Shown in pieces: positions 36,055 through 45,850 of a stretch of 64,000 bases of DNA. Made by a program: the position numbers and the translations under genes. The notes beneath the pieces are model-generated. The model saw only the letters and a list, made by a program, of their open reading frames with translations, was not told the origin of the DNA and did not search any database. Origin of the DNA: Flavobacterium macacae (GTDB taxonomy: Bacteria; Bacteroidota; Bacteroidia; Flavobacteriales; Flavobacteriaceae); assembly GCF_003865365.1 (NCBI RefSeq), contig NZ_RQVR01000009.1:99564-163563 (forward strand), written 5' to 3'. Each line of letters starts with the position of its first letter. Positions within the stretch are counted from its first letter, which is position 1.

Positions 36055-37962
36055 ATGAAAAGAAATTTCCTCCACTTAGCTCTTTTTTTTCTTACATTTT
36101 TCTCTACTTTTGCTCAAGATGACACTTATCTGGTAGCTTCAATTTCTCCAGAATTAAAAGAAAATGCCAATGCTGTTGCTCGCTTGAGACAACGGGATAT
36201 AAATATCACATCACGAAAATCAATGACGATTTTGACAAAAGATGTGGTTACTGTTTTAAATCAAAAAGGCTTGTCAAATGTTGGCGCATCGGAATATTTT
36301 GATAAATCGACAAAAATCAAATCCATTGAAGCGGTAATTTTAAATGCTTTTGGAAAAGAAATCAAAAAGATAAAAAGAAAAGATTTTTTAGAAAACTCGC
36401 TTTCGCAAGGATCTATAATTACGGATGGAAAAATTCTTTATATGGATTATACGCCTACGGAATATCCGTTTACGGTAGTTTTTCAAAGTGAAGTAGAATC
36501 TTCAAATACTGCATTTATACCAACTTGGAATGCAATTCAAAGTTCCTACGAAGGGGTGGAAAAAGCAACTTTAAATATTTCTTCTCTCCCAGAACTCAAT
36601 TTTAAGTACAAAGATTTTAATATAGATGGCAATCAAAATATTGTAAAAGAAACAAAACTAAACGGTGTTTCTTACACTGCTATAAATTTAGTTTCGATCA
36701 AAGACGAAGAATATTCACCTTCTTACAGAAATTATATTCCGCACGTTTTATTCGGACTTGAAAATTTCAATCTTGAAGGTGTTGAAGGAACGGCTTCTAG
36801 TTGGAAAGATTTTGGCTCTTGGGTTTATGCGAGTTTGTTGGCTGGTACAGATGAAGTTCCTTGGGAGACTCAAGCAAAAATTAAAGCGCTTGTAGGAACT
36901 GAAAAAGATCCAATTAAAATAGCAAGAATTGTCTATCAATATGTTCAGAATAAAACCAGATATATAAGTATTCAATTGGGAATTGGCGGCTGGAAACCAA
37001 TGTTGGCAAAAGACGTAGATCGCCTTGGTTATGGCGATTGCAAAGCGTTGACAAATTACACAAGAGCCTTGCTGAACGTCGTGGGTGTTCCTTCTTATTA
37101 CACCATAATTTATGGTGACAGGCAAAAGCGAGACTTACGGGAAGATTTTGTTTCAATGCAAGGAAATCACGTGATTTTAGCGCTTCCGGTTGATGGAAAA
37201 ATGTATTGGCTTGAGTGCACGAGCCAAACAAATCCTTTTGGTTTTCAAGGAGATTTTACTGACAATCGCTTGGCTTTAATTGTGACATCAGAAGGAGGTG
37301 AAATAGTAAGAACCCACGAATATATTGCTAAAGAAAATACTCAAATGGCGAATGGAAATTTTTCAATTGATGAAAACGGAAGCATTTCAGGATCTATTTT
37401 TATCAAGTCAAAAGGAACGCAGTATGACAATAAATTTTCAAACGGAAGTAAATCTGCGGATGATTTGAATAAGTTTTATAAATCGTATTTCAGTCACATC
37501 AACAATTTGAAATTGAAAAAAATTAATGTTGTTAATAATAAAGAGGAAGTAGAATTCTCAGAAGAAGTTCTATTAGAAGCAACTGAATACGCCAAAAAAA
37601 GCGGAGAAAGACTGATTTTTGCATTAAATGCTTACAACCCGGTTAGAGGAATTCCACAACGTTATAGAACAAGAATGAATCCGTTTGAAATTTCCAGAGG
37701 ATTTTATGATTACGACGAAATCACTATTGATTTGCCTAAAGGTTTTATAATAGAAGCTAAACCAGATAACTTTGAAATAAAAGATAAATTCGGAGATTAT
37801 AAGGCTGAATATGTGGTTTTAAATGAGAATCAACTGTTGTACAAAAGAACTTTTCAAACCAATTCGGGCTATTTTGATAAAAACGAATATGAAAATTTCA
37901 GAAAATTTCGTGAACAGGTTGCCAAAAGTGATAACTCAAAAATTGTACTAGTTAAGAATTAA
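36055..37962 (+). CDS. DUF3857 transglutaminase-like secreted protein
   Basis: 635 residues: signal peptide (1-20), DUF3857 beta domain (about 50-230), then a transglutaminase-like papain fold. The nucleophile is seen in GYGDCKAL (C329) and the His in QGNHVILAL (H372); the third position is Glu in WLECTSQ. So the triad appears largely intact. Probably periplasmic; the substrate is unknown. It is followed after 11 bases by a paralogue that has lost these residues. Confidence 0.88.
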   Translation: MKRNFLHLALFFLTFFSTFAQDDTYLVASISPELKENANAVARLRQRDINITSRKSMTILTKDVVTVLNQKGLSNVGASEYFDKSTKIKSIEAVILNAFGKEIKKIKRKDFLENSLSQGSIITDGKILYMDYTPTEYPFTVVFQSEVESSNTAFIPTWNAIQSSYEGVEKATLNISSLPELNFKYKDFNIDGNQNIVKETKLNGVSYTAINLVSIKDEEYSPSYRNYIPHVLFGLENFNLEGVEGTASSWKDFGSWVYASLLAGTDEVPWETQAKIKALVGTEKDPIKIARIVYQYVQNKTRYISIQLGIGGWKPMLAKDVDRLGYGDCKALTNYTRALLNVVGVPSYYTIIYGDRQKRDLREDFVSMQGNHVILALPVDGKMYWLECTSQTNPFGFQGDFTDNRLALIVTSEGGEIVRTHEYIAKENTQMANGNFSIDENGSISGSIFIKSKGTQYDNKFSNGSKSADDLNKFYKSYFSHINNLKLKKINVVNNKEEVEFSEEVLLEATEYAKKSGERLIFALNAYNPVRGIPQRYRTRMNPFEISRGFYDYDEITIDLPKGFIIEAKPDNFEIKDKFGDYKAEYVVLNENQLLYKRTFQTNSGYFDKNEYENFRKFREQVAKSDNSKIVLVKN

Positions 37963-37973
37963 TAAATAGTCAA

Positions 37974-39917
37974 ATGAAAAAAATAATTGTATTATTTGTA
38001 GGCCTTTTTTCGGTTAGTAGCTTTGCCCAAAATTTTGAATTAGGAAAAGTTTCAATCGACGAGTTAAAAGAAAAAATACATCTTGCGGATAGTTCAGCTT
38101 CAGCAGCAGTTTTATATAAAACCGGAAAAAATTATTTTGAATTAAATTCTGAAGGCTATTTTATCTTAGTTTCAGAAATCGAACAAAGAGTCAAAATATA
38201 TAAAAAAGAAGGCTATGAGTATGCCACGGTTGAAGTGCCGTATTACACCGGCGGTAAACTGGTGCGACTTTACTTTGATAAAGCGGTAACGTATAATCTG
38301 GTGGGCGACAAGATTGAAAAGACAAAGCTTAAAAGTGATGGAGAGTTTACTGAAAAGGTAAATGAGAATTACAGCATAAAAAAAATAGCCCTGCCAAACG
38401 TGAAAGAAGGAAGTGTGATTGAATACAAATACACGCTGAAAACCCCTTATTATATGGCTTTTCCAGATTTTAATTTTCAAACTTCAATTCCGGTCAATAA
38501 AGTTCAGTTGACTGTAGAAATCCCGCAATATTTCACATATCGTAGGTTTTTAAAAGGATACGCTCCAATTAATATGGAAGCAGAAACTGTAGTGAAAAAC
38601 AGAGTTAATAATTATAACGACTCTAGGATTGTTTTTAAAGGAGAAGAAATTAAAGCTTTAAAAGAAGAATCACACGTCAATAATATTGATAATTATACTT
38701 CAATATTACAATATGAATTGGCGGCAACAAACTTTCCAAATTCAGTAGTGGAAAACTTTTCAACAGATTGGGAATCTGTTGCAAAAACCATTTATGATGA
38801 TAAAAATTTTGGAAATGAATTAAATTATAAATCTTATTTTGAGAAAGATTTAGATCCATTATTGAAGTCAACATTAAAAAGAGAAGATCGAATAAATTTG
38901 ATTTTTAATTATGTGAAATCAAGAATGAATTGGAATGAAAAGAATAGTTACTATTGCAATGTAGGCGTTAAAAAAGCGTACAATGAGAAAGTGGGTAACG
39001 TGGCGGAAATTAATCTGATGTTGACTGCAATGTTGCGTTATGCGAATATTAAAGCCAATCCGGTTTTGGTAAGTACGCAAGCAAACGGAATTGCTTATTA
39101 CCCAAATAGAACGGCTTATAATTATGTGATTTGTGCCATTGAACAAGAAAACGGCGAATATATATTGCTTGATGCGACATCAAAAAATTCATTACCAGAT
39201 ATACTTCCGCTTCGAAACTTAAATTGGGTTGGAAGAATGATTAGGGAAAATAAAACCTCTAAAGAAATAGATTTGATGCCTAAAATGATTTCAAGAGAAC
39301 TTATAAATGTAATGGCTCAAATTGATGCTGAAGGAAAAATCACGGGTAAAGCAAGAGATCAGTATTTTGATTATAATGCATGTGCTTTTAGAGATTATTA
39401 TTTGAAAATGTCAAGAGATTCTTATCTTGAAATGATCGAAAAAAGATACAATGGTGTTGAAATTGGAGAATATACAACTAATAATGACAAGGATTTAGAG
39501 AAGCCCATGATAGAAACTTATGATTTCACCCATACCAATATGGTGGAAAGAATCGGTGGTAAAATTTATTTTTCTCCAATGTTGTATTTTGCAAAAGTTG
39601 AAAATCCATTTAAGCAAGAAAAAAGAGAGTTTCCCGTAGATTTTCCTTTTCCTTACCAAGATAAATATACTTTTTCAATTACAATTCCTGATGGTTATGA
39701 AATAGAATCGTTGCCAAAAGCACTTTCAGTTGTAATGGAAGAAAATTTAGGAAGTTTTAAATTTAATATCTCTAGCGTTGGAAAAACGATCCAAGTAATG
39801 GCGACTATAGATGTAAACTCGTCTCATTTTTCGCCAAATTATTATCCGACATTGAAAGATTTTTACAAAGCAATGATAGAAAAACAAAATGAAAAGGTAG
39901 TTTTGAAAAAAGTTTAA
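37974..39917 (+). CDS. DUF3857 transglutaminase-like protein with lost Cys and His
   Basis: 647 residues, paralogue of the preceding gene (signal peptide MKKIIVLFVGLFSVSSFAQ). In the place of the nucleophile the sequence reads EKVGNVAEINLML (V343 where relatives have Cys), and the His position is Tyr in AYNYVICAI (Y384); only the Asp (LLDATSK, D400) remains. It should not be a hydrolase or transferase of the usual type; a binding or regulatory role beside the active-looking paralogue is inferred. The mazG-like gene starts 4 bases after its stop. Confidence 0.85.
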   Translation: MKKIIVLFVGLFSVSSFAQNFELGKVSIDELKEKIHLADSSASAAVLYKTGKNYFELNSEGYFILVSEIEQRVKIYKKEGYEYATVEVPYYTGGKLVRLYFDKAVTYNLVGDKIEKTKLKSDGEFTEKVNENYSIKKIALPNVKEGSVIEYKYTLKTPYYMAFPDFNFQTSIPVNKVQLTVEIPQYFTYRRFLKGYAPINMEAETVVKNRVNNYNDSRIVFKGEEIKALKEESHVNNIDNYTSILQYELAATNFPNSVVENFSTDWESVAKTIYDDKNFGNELNYKSYFEKDLDPLLKSTLKREDRINLIFNYVKSRMNWNEKNSYYCNVGVKKAYNEKVGNVAEINLMLTAMLRYANIKANPVLVSTQANGIAYYPNRTAYNYVICAIEQENGEYILLDATSKNSLPDILPLRNLNWVGRMIRENKTSKEIDLMPKMISRELINVMAQIDAEGKITGKARDQYFDYNACAFRDYYLKMSRDSYLEMIEKRYNGVEIGEYTTNNDKDLEKPMIETYDFTHTNMVERIGGKIYFSPMLYFAKVENPFKQEKREFPVDFPFPYQDKYTFSITIPDGYEIESLPKALSVVMEENLGSFKFNISSVGKTIQVMATIDVNSSHFSPNYYPTLKDFYKAMIEKQNEKVVLKKV

Positions 39918-39921
39918 ATTT

Positions 39922-40248
39922 ATGAATATCAAAAACGCACAGCAAGAAGTCGATAATTGGATCAAAGAACACGGCGTTCGCTATTTCAACGAATTGACAA
40001 ATATGGCACAGCTAACGGAAGAAGTGGGCGAAGTAGCCCGAATCATTGCGCGTCGTTATGGCGAACAATCTGAAAAAGAGTCCGATAAAAATAAAGACCT
40101 CGGAGAGGAGTTAGCCGATGTAGTTTTCGTAGTTTTGTGTTTGGCCAATCAAACTGGAATTAACCTTCAGGAAGCATTTGACAAAAAACTCGATTTAAAG
40201 TCCAATCGAGACAAAGACCGCCATAAGAATAATGAAAAATTGAAATAA
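39922..40248 (+). CDS. MazG-like nucleotide pyrophosphohydrolase
   Basis: 108 residues of the all-alpha NTP pyrophosphatase fold. The metal-binding pattern is seen as LTEEVGEVARI and, 30 residues later, LGEELADVVFVV. A single MazG domain, as in the short dCTP/NTP house-cleaning enzymes. Co-transcribed with the DUF3857 pair and followed by a terminator. Confidence 0.85.
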   Translation: MNIKNAQQEVDNWIKEHGVRYFNELTNMAQLTEEVGEVARIIARRYGEQSEKESDKNKDLGEELADVVFVVLCLANQTGINLQEAFDKKLDLKSNRDKDRHKNNEKLK

Positions 40249-40252
40249 TAAA

Positions 40253-40286
40253 GAAAAGCGTTGTAATCAAATTCAACGCTTTTTTT
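40253..40286 (+). terminator. Rho-independent terminator
   Basis: Stem AAAGCGTTG / CAACGCTTT, ten-base loop, T run; ends the DUF3857-mazG unit. Confidence 0.88.
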
Positions 40287-40300
40287 ATAACCAAAATAGT

Positions 40301-41554
40301 ATGAATATCAAGCTGAACCAATCACAAGCCAACCAAAAATCAGAAATAAAAGTTACAGGAAGCAAATCAGAAACCAACCGATTGTTGTTGCTTCAAGCGT
40401 TGTATCCCAATATTGCTTTAGAAAACACTTCCAATTCAGATGATTCTGAAGTAATGGCAAAAGCATTGACCCAAAACTCAAAACCTAAAACCCAAAACCT
40501 TCAACCCGAAATAATCGACATTCATCACGCAGGAACCGCAATGCGTTTTCTGACGGCTTATTTTGCAACCCAAGAAAATCGGGAAGTAATCATTACCGGT
40601 TCGCCAAGAATGAAAGAACGTCCGATAAAGATTTTGGTAGAAGCGTTGCAACAACTCGGAGCTGAAATAACCTACGAAGAAAACCAAGGCTTTCCTCCGC
40701 TGAAAATTAAAGGAAAAAAATTGTCGAAAAGCAAAGTTTCCCTTCCGGCAGACATCAGCAGTCAATATGTTTCGGCTCTTTTATTAATTGCTCCAAAATT
40801 AGAAAACGGTTTAGAATTGACTTTAGAAGGAAAAATTACGTCAATTCCCTACATCAAAATGACGTTGGCTATTTTGAATGATTTAGGTTTCGAGGCAAGT
40901 TTTGTCGACAATACAATAGCCGTAAAACCAAAACTCATAATTCATAATTCAAAATTCATAATTGAGTCAGATTGGTCTTCCGCTTCCTATTTCTACTCAA
41001 TCGTTGCCTTATCAGATATCGGAACCGAGATAAAACTATCTTCTTACAAAGAAAATAGCTTGCAAGGCGATTCGGTTTTGTCAGAGATTTATAAAAACTT
41101 GGGCGTAGAGACAACATTTGAAAACCATCAAATCATCTTAAAAAAAGCATCTGATTTAAACCAGCAATCTCAAATTCTGGATCTAAACGAAGCGCCAGAC
41201 ATTGCCCAAACCATCGCCGTAACGTGTTTTGGTTTAGGAATCGGCTGTCATTTAACGGGATTGCATACGTTGAAAATAAAAGAAACAGACCGATTAGAAG
41301 CATTGCGGATTGAATTGCAGAAATTAGGCGCCAATATTACGGTAACCGACGACAGCCTGACTTTAGAAGTTTCGTCAGTAACAGAAAGAAACATTGCAAT
41401 CGATACGTATAACGACCATAGAATGGCGATGGCATTTGCGCCGTTGGCTTTATTAACGGATATCATTATCAACGATGCGGAAGTGGTATCAAAGTCATTT
41501 CCAGATTTTTGGAACGATTTAAAAGCAATTGGCTTTAAAGTTGAAAAGCAATAA
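40301..41554 (+). CDS. aroA: 3-phosphoshikimate 1-carboxyvinyltransferase (EPSP synthase) with two repeat insertions
   Basis: 417-residue shikimate-pathway enzyme. Visible: KSETNRLLLLQAL at the N terminus, HHAGTAMRFLTAY, the SQYVSALLLIAPK segment, and KETDRLEALRIEL and NDHRMAMAFAPLAL in the C-terminal domain. Two stretches do not fit the family: TQNSKPKTQNLQPE (about 57-70) and KPKLIIHNSKFIIES (about 209-223). Both are encoded by 7-base-period arrays of the kind found between genes here. They sit before conserved strands, in surface loops judging from the family, and the frame stays open, so the enzyme probably still works. Confidence 0.95.
   Translation: MNIKLNQSQANQKSEIKVTGSKSETNRLLLLQALYPNIALENTSNSDDSEVMAKALTQNSKPKTQNLQPEIIDIHHAGTAMRFLTAYFATQENREVIITGSPRMKERPIKILVEALQQLGAEITYEENQGFPPLKIKGKKLSKSKVSLPADISSQYVSALLLIAPKLENGLELTLEGKITSIPYIKMTLAILNDLGFEASFVDNTIAVKPKLIIHNSKFIIESDWSSASYFYSIVALSDIGTEIKLSSYKENSLQGDSVLSEIYKNLGVETTFENHQIILKKASDLNQQSQILDLNEAPDIAQTIAVTCFGLGIGCHLTGLHTLKIKETDRLEALRIELQKLGANITVTDDSLTLEVSSVTERNIAIDTYNDHRMAMAFAPLALLTDIIINDAEVVSKSFPDFWNDLKAIGFKVEKQ
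40471..40505 (+). repeat. Heptad-periodic repeat inside aroA (first)
   Basis: Units CAAAACT, CAAAACC, TAAAACC, CAAAACC, TTCAACC: five units, 7-base period, within the coding frame. Confidence 0.8.
40933..40967 (+). repeat. Heptad-periodic repeat inside aroA (second)
   Basis: Units ACTCATA, ATTCATA, ATTCAAA, ATTCATA, ATTGAGT. The first four are nearly identical to the array in the queA leader at 41679-41706. Confidence 0.85.
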
Positions 41555-41619
41555 AACCAGCAAACACAAGCCTTGACACTTTACAACTTTTAACCTTTTG
41601 AAAATAAACACCAAAACAC

Positions 41620-41651
41620 TTGACAACGCCTATCTCACAATCGTATATTTG
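41620..41651 (+). promoter_or_regulatory. queA promoter
   Basis: TTG at 41620-41622 (in CTTGAC), 21-base spacer, TATATTTG at 41644-41651, both boxes of the Bacteroidota consensus. Confidence 0.7.
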
Positions 41652-41678
41652 CAAAAGATTTAAAATTATGAAGGTCAA

Positions 41679-41706
41679 ACTCATAATTCATAATTCATAA
41701 CTCATA
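41679..41706 (+). repeat. Heptad-periodic repeat in the queA 5' leader
   Basis: Units ACTCATA, ATTCATA, ATTCATA, ACTCATA between the promoter and the ATG at 41717. Confidence 0.85.
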
Positions 41707-41716
41707 AATTTTTTAA

Positions 41717-42766
41717 ATGAAATTATCACATTTTCAGTTTAATTTACCAAAAGAACTTCTTGCAGAATATCCAGCCGAAAACAGAGACGAATCTCGTTTA
41801 ATGGTCATTGATAGAAAAAAACAAACAATAGAACACAAAATGTTCAAAGACGTGATCGATTACTTCGACGAAGGTGACGTAATGGTTTTGAACAATACCA
41901 AAGTTTTTCCTGCACGTTTATATGGAAATAAAGAAAAAACCGGAGCCAGAATCGAGGTTTTCTTGTTGAGAGAATTAAACGCTGAACAAAGATTATGGGA
42001 CGTTTTAGTAGATCCAGCCCGTAAAATCAGAATCGGAAACAAATTGTATTTCGGTGATGACGATTCATTAGTGGCTGAGGTTATTGACAACACGACCTCT
42101 CGTGGAAGAACGTTGCGTTTCCTTTACGACGGTTCTTATGAAGAATTCCGTGGCAAATTGACAGAACTTGGAGAAACTCCAATCCCAAAATACATCAACC
42201 GTGAAGTAACGCCAGAAGATGCGGACCGTTACCAAACAATCTATGCAAAAGAAGAAGGAGCTGTTGCCGCGCCAACTGCCGGACTTCACTTCTCAAAACA
42301 CCTTTTGAAGAAATTAGAAATCAAAGGAATTGATTTCGCAGAAGTGACGCTTCACGTAGGTTTGGGGACCTTTAACCCGGTTGAGGTGGAAGATTTGTCA
42401 AAACACAAAATGGATTCTGAAGAGTTGAAAATCACTCAAGAAGCCTGTGATATCGTGAACAGCGCCAAAGAAAGAAAGAAAAGAATCTGTGCCGTTGGAA
42501 CCACGTCAATGCGTGCCATTGAAAGTTCTGTTTCATCAGCAAGAACGCTAAATCCTTTTGACGGATGGACAAACAAGTTCATTTTTCCACCGCACGATTT
42601 CAGCATCGCAGATTGTATGATCACCAATTTCCACACGCCAAAATCAACACTTTTGATGATGATTTCAGCATTCTGTGGACACGATTTAATGAAAAGAGCT
42701 TACGACGAAGCCATCAAAGAAGAATACAAATTCTACTCTTATGGTGACGCAATGTTGATTATTTAA
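41717..42766 (+). CDS. queA: S-adenosylmethionine:tRNA ribosyltransferase-isomerase
   Basis: Adds the ribosyl-derived epoxycyclopentane ring in queuosine synthesis on tRNA. 349 residues with family landmarks: [20 protein letters not shown] at the start, [49 protein letters not shown], and [15 protein letters not shown]. Has its own promoter and terminator. Another queuosine gene, queE, is 15 kb away at 56939. Confidence 0.96.
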   Translation: MKLSHFQFNLPKELLAEYPAENRDESRLMVIDRKKQTIEHKMFKDVIDYFDEGDVMVLNNTKVFPARLYGNKEKTGARIEVFLLRELNAEQRLWDVLVDPARKIRIGNKLYFGDDDSLVAEVIDNTTSRGRTLRFLYDGSYEEFRGKLTELGETPIPKYINREVTPEDADRYQTIYAKEEGAVAAPTAGLHFSKHLLKKLEIKGIDFAEVTLHVGLGTFNPVEVEDLSKHKMDSEELKITQEACDIVNSAKERKKRICAVGTTSMRAIESSVSSARTLNPFDGWTNKFIFPPHDFSIADCMITNFHTPKSTLLMMISAFCGHDLMKRAYDEAIKEEYKFYSYGDAMLII

Positions 42767-42812
42767 TCTGAACTAGTTTCAGATTCTAAATAGAATTATT
42801 TTAAGATACTTA

Positions 42813-42847
42813 TAAAATCTCGTCAGCAATGGCGAGATTTTTTTTTT
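42813..42847 (+). terminator. Terminator of queA
   Basis: Stem AAAATCTCG / CGAGATTTT, ten-base loop, long T run. Confidence 0.88.
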
Positions 42848-42968
42848 GAAGCGAAAGGTCAGTAATTCCCAGCCATCCATTTTCCTGCTGAAGCCACTCG
42901 CTTTCCACGTCTTAATCAGCCGTGAAAGAGCTCAAACAATGGCATCATCAGGGCTATTTCTGAAACCA
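42848..42968. repeat. Dispersed hairpin repeat, copy D
   Basis: Left flank GAAGCGAAAGGTCAGTAATT and CCATTTTCCTGCTGAAGCCA, stem CTTTCCACG / CGTGAAAG with flanking ACTCG and AGCTC, right flank ATCAGGGCTATTTCTGAAAC. The remaining 43 bp-85 bp to kynU hold an AT-rich leader with a TAAATTTA near 43122. Confidence 0.75.
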
Positions 42969-43152
42969 TTTGAATTTTTGGAAAGATCCGTGCCAGTCGT
43001 TGTCAAAGATAAATTCGGAAAAACCCTCGTAACCTGCCAAAATCTGCGTCCCTAATTAAAACAACAGAAGCTTATTCCTTGTAATGGTTCAAAATTCAAA
43101 AACCATTTCAATCTTTTTTCTTAAATTTACCGCCAAGCAAATCAAACAACCA

Positions 43153-44433
43153 ATGACCTTTCAAAATACCCGCGAATTCGCACAAGAGCTCGACACACAA
43201 GACAAATTACACCACTACAGAAATGAATTTCTCTTCCCGCAAGTCAACGGAAGAAAAGTAATCTACTTCACTGGAAATTCCCTTGGATTACAGCCAAAAA
43301 GAACCCGTGCCTTCGTTGACGAAGTAATGGACGATTGGGCAAAACTGGCTGTTGAAGGACATTTTTATTCTGAAAAACCGTGGTGGGATTACCACGAAAG
43401 ATTCGCAGAGCCATTAAGTAAAATCGTCGGAGCTTTGCCAAGCGAAGTAACCGTGATGAATACACTGACGGTAAATCTGCATTTGTTGATGGTGTCGTTT
43501 TATCGACCAACAGAAAAGAAATTCAAAATACTTTGCGAAGCAAAAGCATTTCCAAGTGATCAATATATGTTTCAAAGCCAAGTCAAATTCCACGGATACA
43601 ATCCAGACGATGCGATTGTAGAAATCCACAGAAGAGAAGGCGAACACAATATTCGTTTGGAAGACGTTTTGGCGAGAATCGAAGAAATCGGAGACGAATT
43701 GGCCCTGGTTTTAATCGGTGGCGTAAATTATTATACCGGCCAAGTTTTCGACATCAAAACCATTACCGAAGCCGGACACAAAGTGGGCGCTTATGTGGGT
43801 TGGGATTTGGCACACGCCGCAGGAAACATTAAATTAGAATTGCACGACTGGGATGTAGATTTCGCCGCTTGGTGCAGTTATAAATATATGAATTCAGGAC
43901 CAGGAAATGCTTCCGGATGTTTTATCCATGAAGACCACCATGACAATTATGAATTGAATCGATTCTCTGGCTGGTGGGGACAAAACAAAGCAAAACGCTT
44001 TTTAATGGAGCCAAAATTCAATCCAGAACCAGGAGCAAACGGTTGGCAGATCAGCAATCTTCCCGTATTGACTTTGGCCCCTTATTTGGCTTCCGTAGAA
44101 ATGTTTGCAGAAGTTGGAATGGATGCTTTAATCGAAAAAAGAGATCAGATTACTTCGTATTTAGAATTTATCTTGCAAGAAATTGACAAAGAAGTAAACA
44201 GTACTTTTGAAATAATAACGCCCACAAATCCAGAAGAAAGAGCAAGCCAATTGTCTGTTTTTCTACACGGAGAAGGCAAAAGTTTGTTTGATTACCTAAT
44301 GAAAAACGGAGTAATTACCGACTGGAGAGAACCAAACGTAATTCGTTTGGCGCCAGTTCCGTTATACTGTTCGTTCGAAGATATGTATGAATTTGGTCAG
44401 ATTTTAAAAGCCGGAATTCAAGAGCATAGTTAG
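43153..44433 (+). CDS. kynU: Kynureninase
   Basis: PLP enzyme cleaving kynurenine or 3-hydroxykynurenine to (hydroxy)anthranilate and alanine. 426 residues from ATG 43153 (MTFQNTREFAQELD); an ATG at 43084 is in frame, but its 23 extra residues do not fit the family and precede a likely -7 element near 43122. The PLP Lys is in WCSYKYMNSGPG and the PLP-contact Asp in WDLAHAAGN. First gene of a tryptophan-degradation cluster with a ureohydrolase and kmo. Confidence 0.93.
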   Translation: MTFQNTREFAQELDTQDKLHHYRNEFLFPQVNGRKVIYFTGNSLGLQPKRTRAFVDEVMDDWAKLAVEGHFYSEKPWWDYHERFAEPLSKIVGALPSEVTVMNTLTVNLHLLMVSFYRPTEKKFKILCEAKAFPSDQYMFQSQVKFHGYNPDDAIVEIHRREGEHNIRLEDVLARIEEIGDELALVLIGGVNYYTGQVFDIKTITEAGHKVGAYVGWDLAHAAGNIKLELHDWDVDFAAWCSYKYMNSGPGNASGCFIHEDHHDNYELNRFSGWWGQNKAKRFLMEPKFNPEPGANGWQISNLPVLTLAPYLASVEMFAEVGMDALIEKRDQITSYLEFILQEIDKEVNSTFEIITPTNPEERASQLSVFLHGEGKSLFDYLMKNGVITDWREPNVIRLAPVPLYCSFEDMYEFGQILKAGIQEHS

Positions 44434-44521
44434 AAAATAGAAAAAAGAAACAAGAGAATTGTGGAACTTGATTATGTGATTGCTTCCTACGTCGCAATGA
44501 CAATTTCTAAAAATATAAAAA

Positions 44522-45610
44522 ATGAACAAACAAGAAAAAATAAATTCCTTTGATCCATCGCAACCCGGGTTAGCGGACCAAAGTATTTTCGGACTTCCTT
44601 TTACAGCCGAAGAAAGCGAAATTATCATTATTCCGGTGCCGTGGGAAGTTACAGTGAGTTATGGAGCAGGTGCTTCTGAAGGTCCTGAAGCAATTTTAGA
44701 AGCTTCTTTCCAAGTAGATTTGCACCACCAAGAATTTCCTGAATTATGGAAACTCGGAATGTTTTTAGACTTAAATGAGCAAACCGCAAAATGGAGCGAC
44801 GACAGCGCCAAATATAAGGGATGGGCACAGCCAATCATTGAAGCATTAGAAGCAGGCGAAGACATTCAAGCCAATAAAGATTTGAAAGCAGACTTGGATG
44901 AAATCAACAAAGTTTGTGCACAGCTAAAAGCAGAAGTAAAGGAACGTGTACTTTATTGGGTAAAAAAAGGCAAAAAAGTCGTGCTTTTAGGAGGCGATCA
45001 TTCTACACCTTTGGGTTATTATGAAGCTTTAGCGGAACAACATAGCGAATTTGGACTGTTGCATTTGGATGCGCATATGGATTTGAGAATCGCTTACGAA
45101 GGATTTACATATTCACACGCGTCCATTATGTACAACGCGTTGCAAATTCCGCAATTGAAAAAAATCGTTCAGGTCGGGATTCGTGATTTCTGCCAGCAAG
45201 AAGTAGAAACGGCTTTTGAACAAGGCGACCGCGTTTTGGTTCACACCGATATGGATTTGAAAGCAGAAACGTTTTCTGGAAAAACATGGGAACAGCACTG
45301 CGACCATATTATTTCGGCGTTGCCACAAAAAGTAGCGATCAGTTTTGATATTGACGGCATGTATCCGTGGTATTGTCCAAATACAGGAACTCCGGTTCCG
45401 GGTGGATTTTCTTTTGAGCAGGCGGCATATCTTTTGAGTAAATTAGGCGAAAGCGGTAAAGAAATCATCGGTTTTGATTTAGTCGAAGTGGCTCCAGGCG
45501 ATGATGATTGGGACGGAAACGTGGGTGCCAGAATGCTTTTCCACATGTGCGGGGTTTTGGCAAAAAACAACGGATTGAACGTAGGGGAAAAGATTAAATT
45601 TAACAGGTAA
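44522..45610 (+). CDS. Ureohydrolase (arginase/agmatinase/formimidoylglutamase) family protein
   Basis: 362-residue manganese ureohydrolase. The metal ligands are visible: GGDHSTPLGYY, LHLDAHMDLR, ISFDIDGMYPW; the C terminus reads GNVGARMLFHM. Which guanidino or formimino compound is used cannot be told. It lies between kynureninase and kynurenine monooxygenase, a place where an N-formylkynurenine hydrolase would be expected, so a role in this pathway is possible but unproven. A dispersed short motif (ATTGCTTCCTACGTCGCAAT, 44481-44500) lies just upstream, and a terminator follows. Confidence 0.88.
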   Translation: MNKQEKINSFDPSQPGLADQSIFGLPFTAEESEIIIIPVPWEVTVSYGAGASEGPEAILEASFQVDLHHQEFPELWKLGMFLDLNEQTAKWSDDSAKYKGWAQPIIEALEAGEDIQANKDLKADLDEINKVCAQLKAEVKERVLYWVKKGKKVVLLGGDHSTPLGYYEALAEQHSEFGLLHLDAHMDLRIAYEGFTYSHASIMYNALQIPQLKKIVQVGIRDFCQQEVETAFEQGDRVLVHTDMDLKAETFSGKTWEQHCDHIISALPQKVAISFDIDGMYPWYCPNTGTPVPGGFSFEQAAYLLSKLGESGKEIIGFDLVEVAPGDDDWDGNVGARMLFHMCGVLAKNNGLNVGEKIKFNR

Positions 45611-45628
45611 TATTTTATCTTCAAAATA

Positions 45629-45659
45629 AGAAAAGACGGACGCGATGTTCGTCTTTTTT
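45629..45659 (+). terminator. Terminator after the ureohydrolase
   Basis: Stem AAAAGACG / CGTCTTTT with an eleven-base loop and T run; separates kynU-ureohydrolase from kmo. Confidence 0.75.
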
Positions 45660-45816
45660 GTTTAATTTAAGATTTGCATTTCAATAATTAACTGACAAAA
45701 AAGGAAATAACAGAAGCTCTAATTTTATATTCATACGTTTTAATGGTAAAGTTTTAGGAAATCGATTGAAATTATAAATAATTACGCATTTTAAACCCTT
45801 TATACCCTAATTTGAT

Positions 45817-45824
45817 TAAATTTG
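45817..45824 (+). promoter_or_regulatory. kmo -7 promoter element (TAAATTTG)
   Basis: Exact TAnnTTTG match 27 bases before the kmo ATG; no clear -33 TTG. Confidence 0.5.
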
Positions 45825-45850
45825 GGTCTCTATAATTTAGCTATTTTTTA

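Noticed and set aside
42966..43055. Open frame after hairpin copy D ending VVVKDKFGKTLVTCQNLRP
   Set aside because: Looks protein-like but begins inside the dispersed repeat, has no start or domain match; possible gene remnant not strong enough to list.
43084..43152. Upstream ATG for kynureninase
   Set aside because: Adds 23 residues unlike the family start and precedes a likely -7 element.
44470..44515. Short palindromic motif ATTGCTTCCTACGTCGCAAT before the ureohydrolase gene
   Set aside because: Resembles a widespread dispersed motif but only one copy is in the window; no function can be supported.
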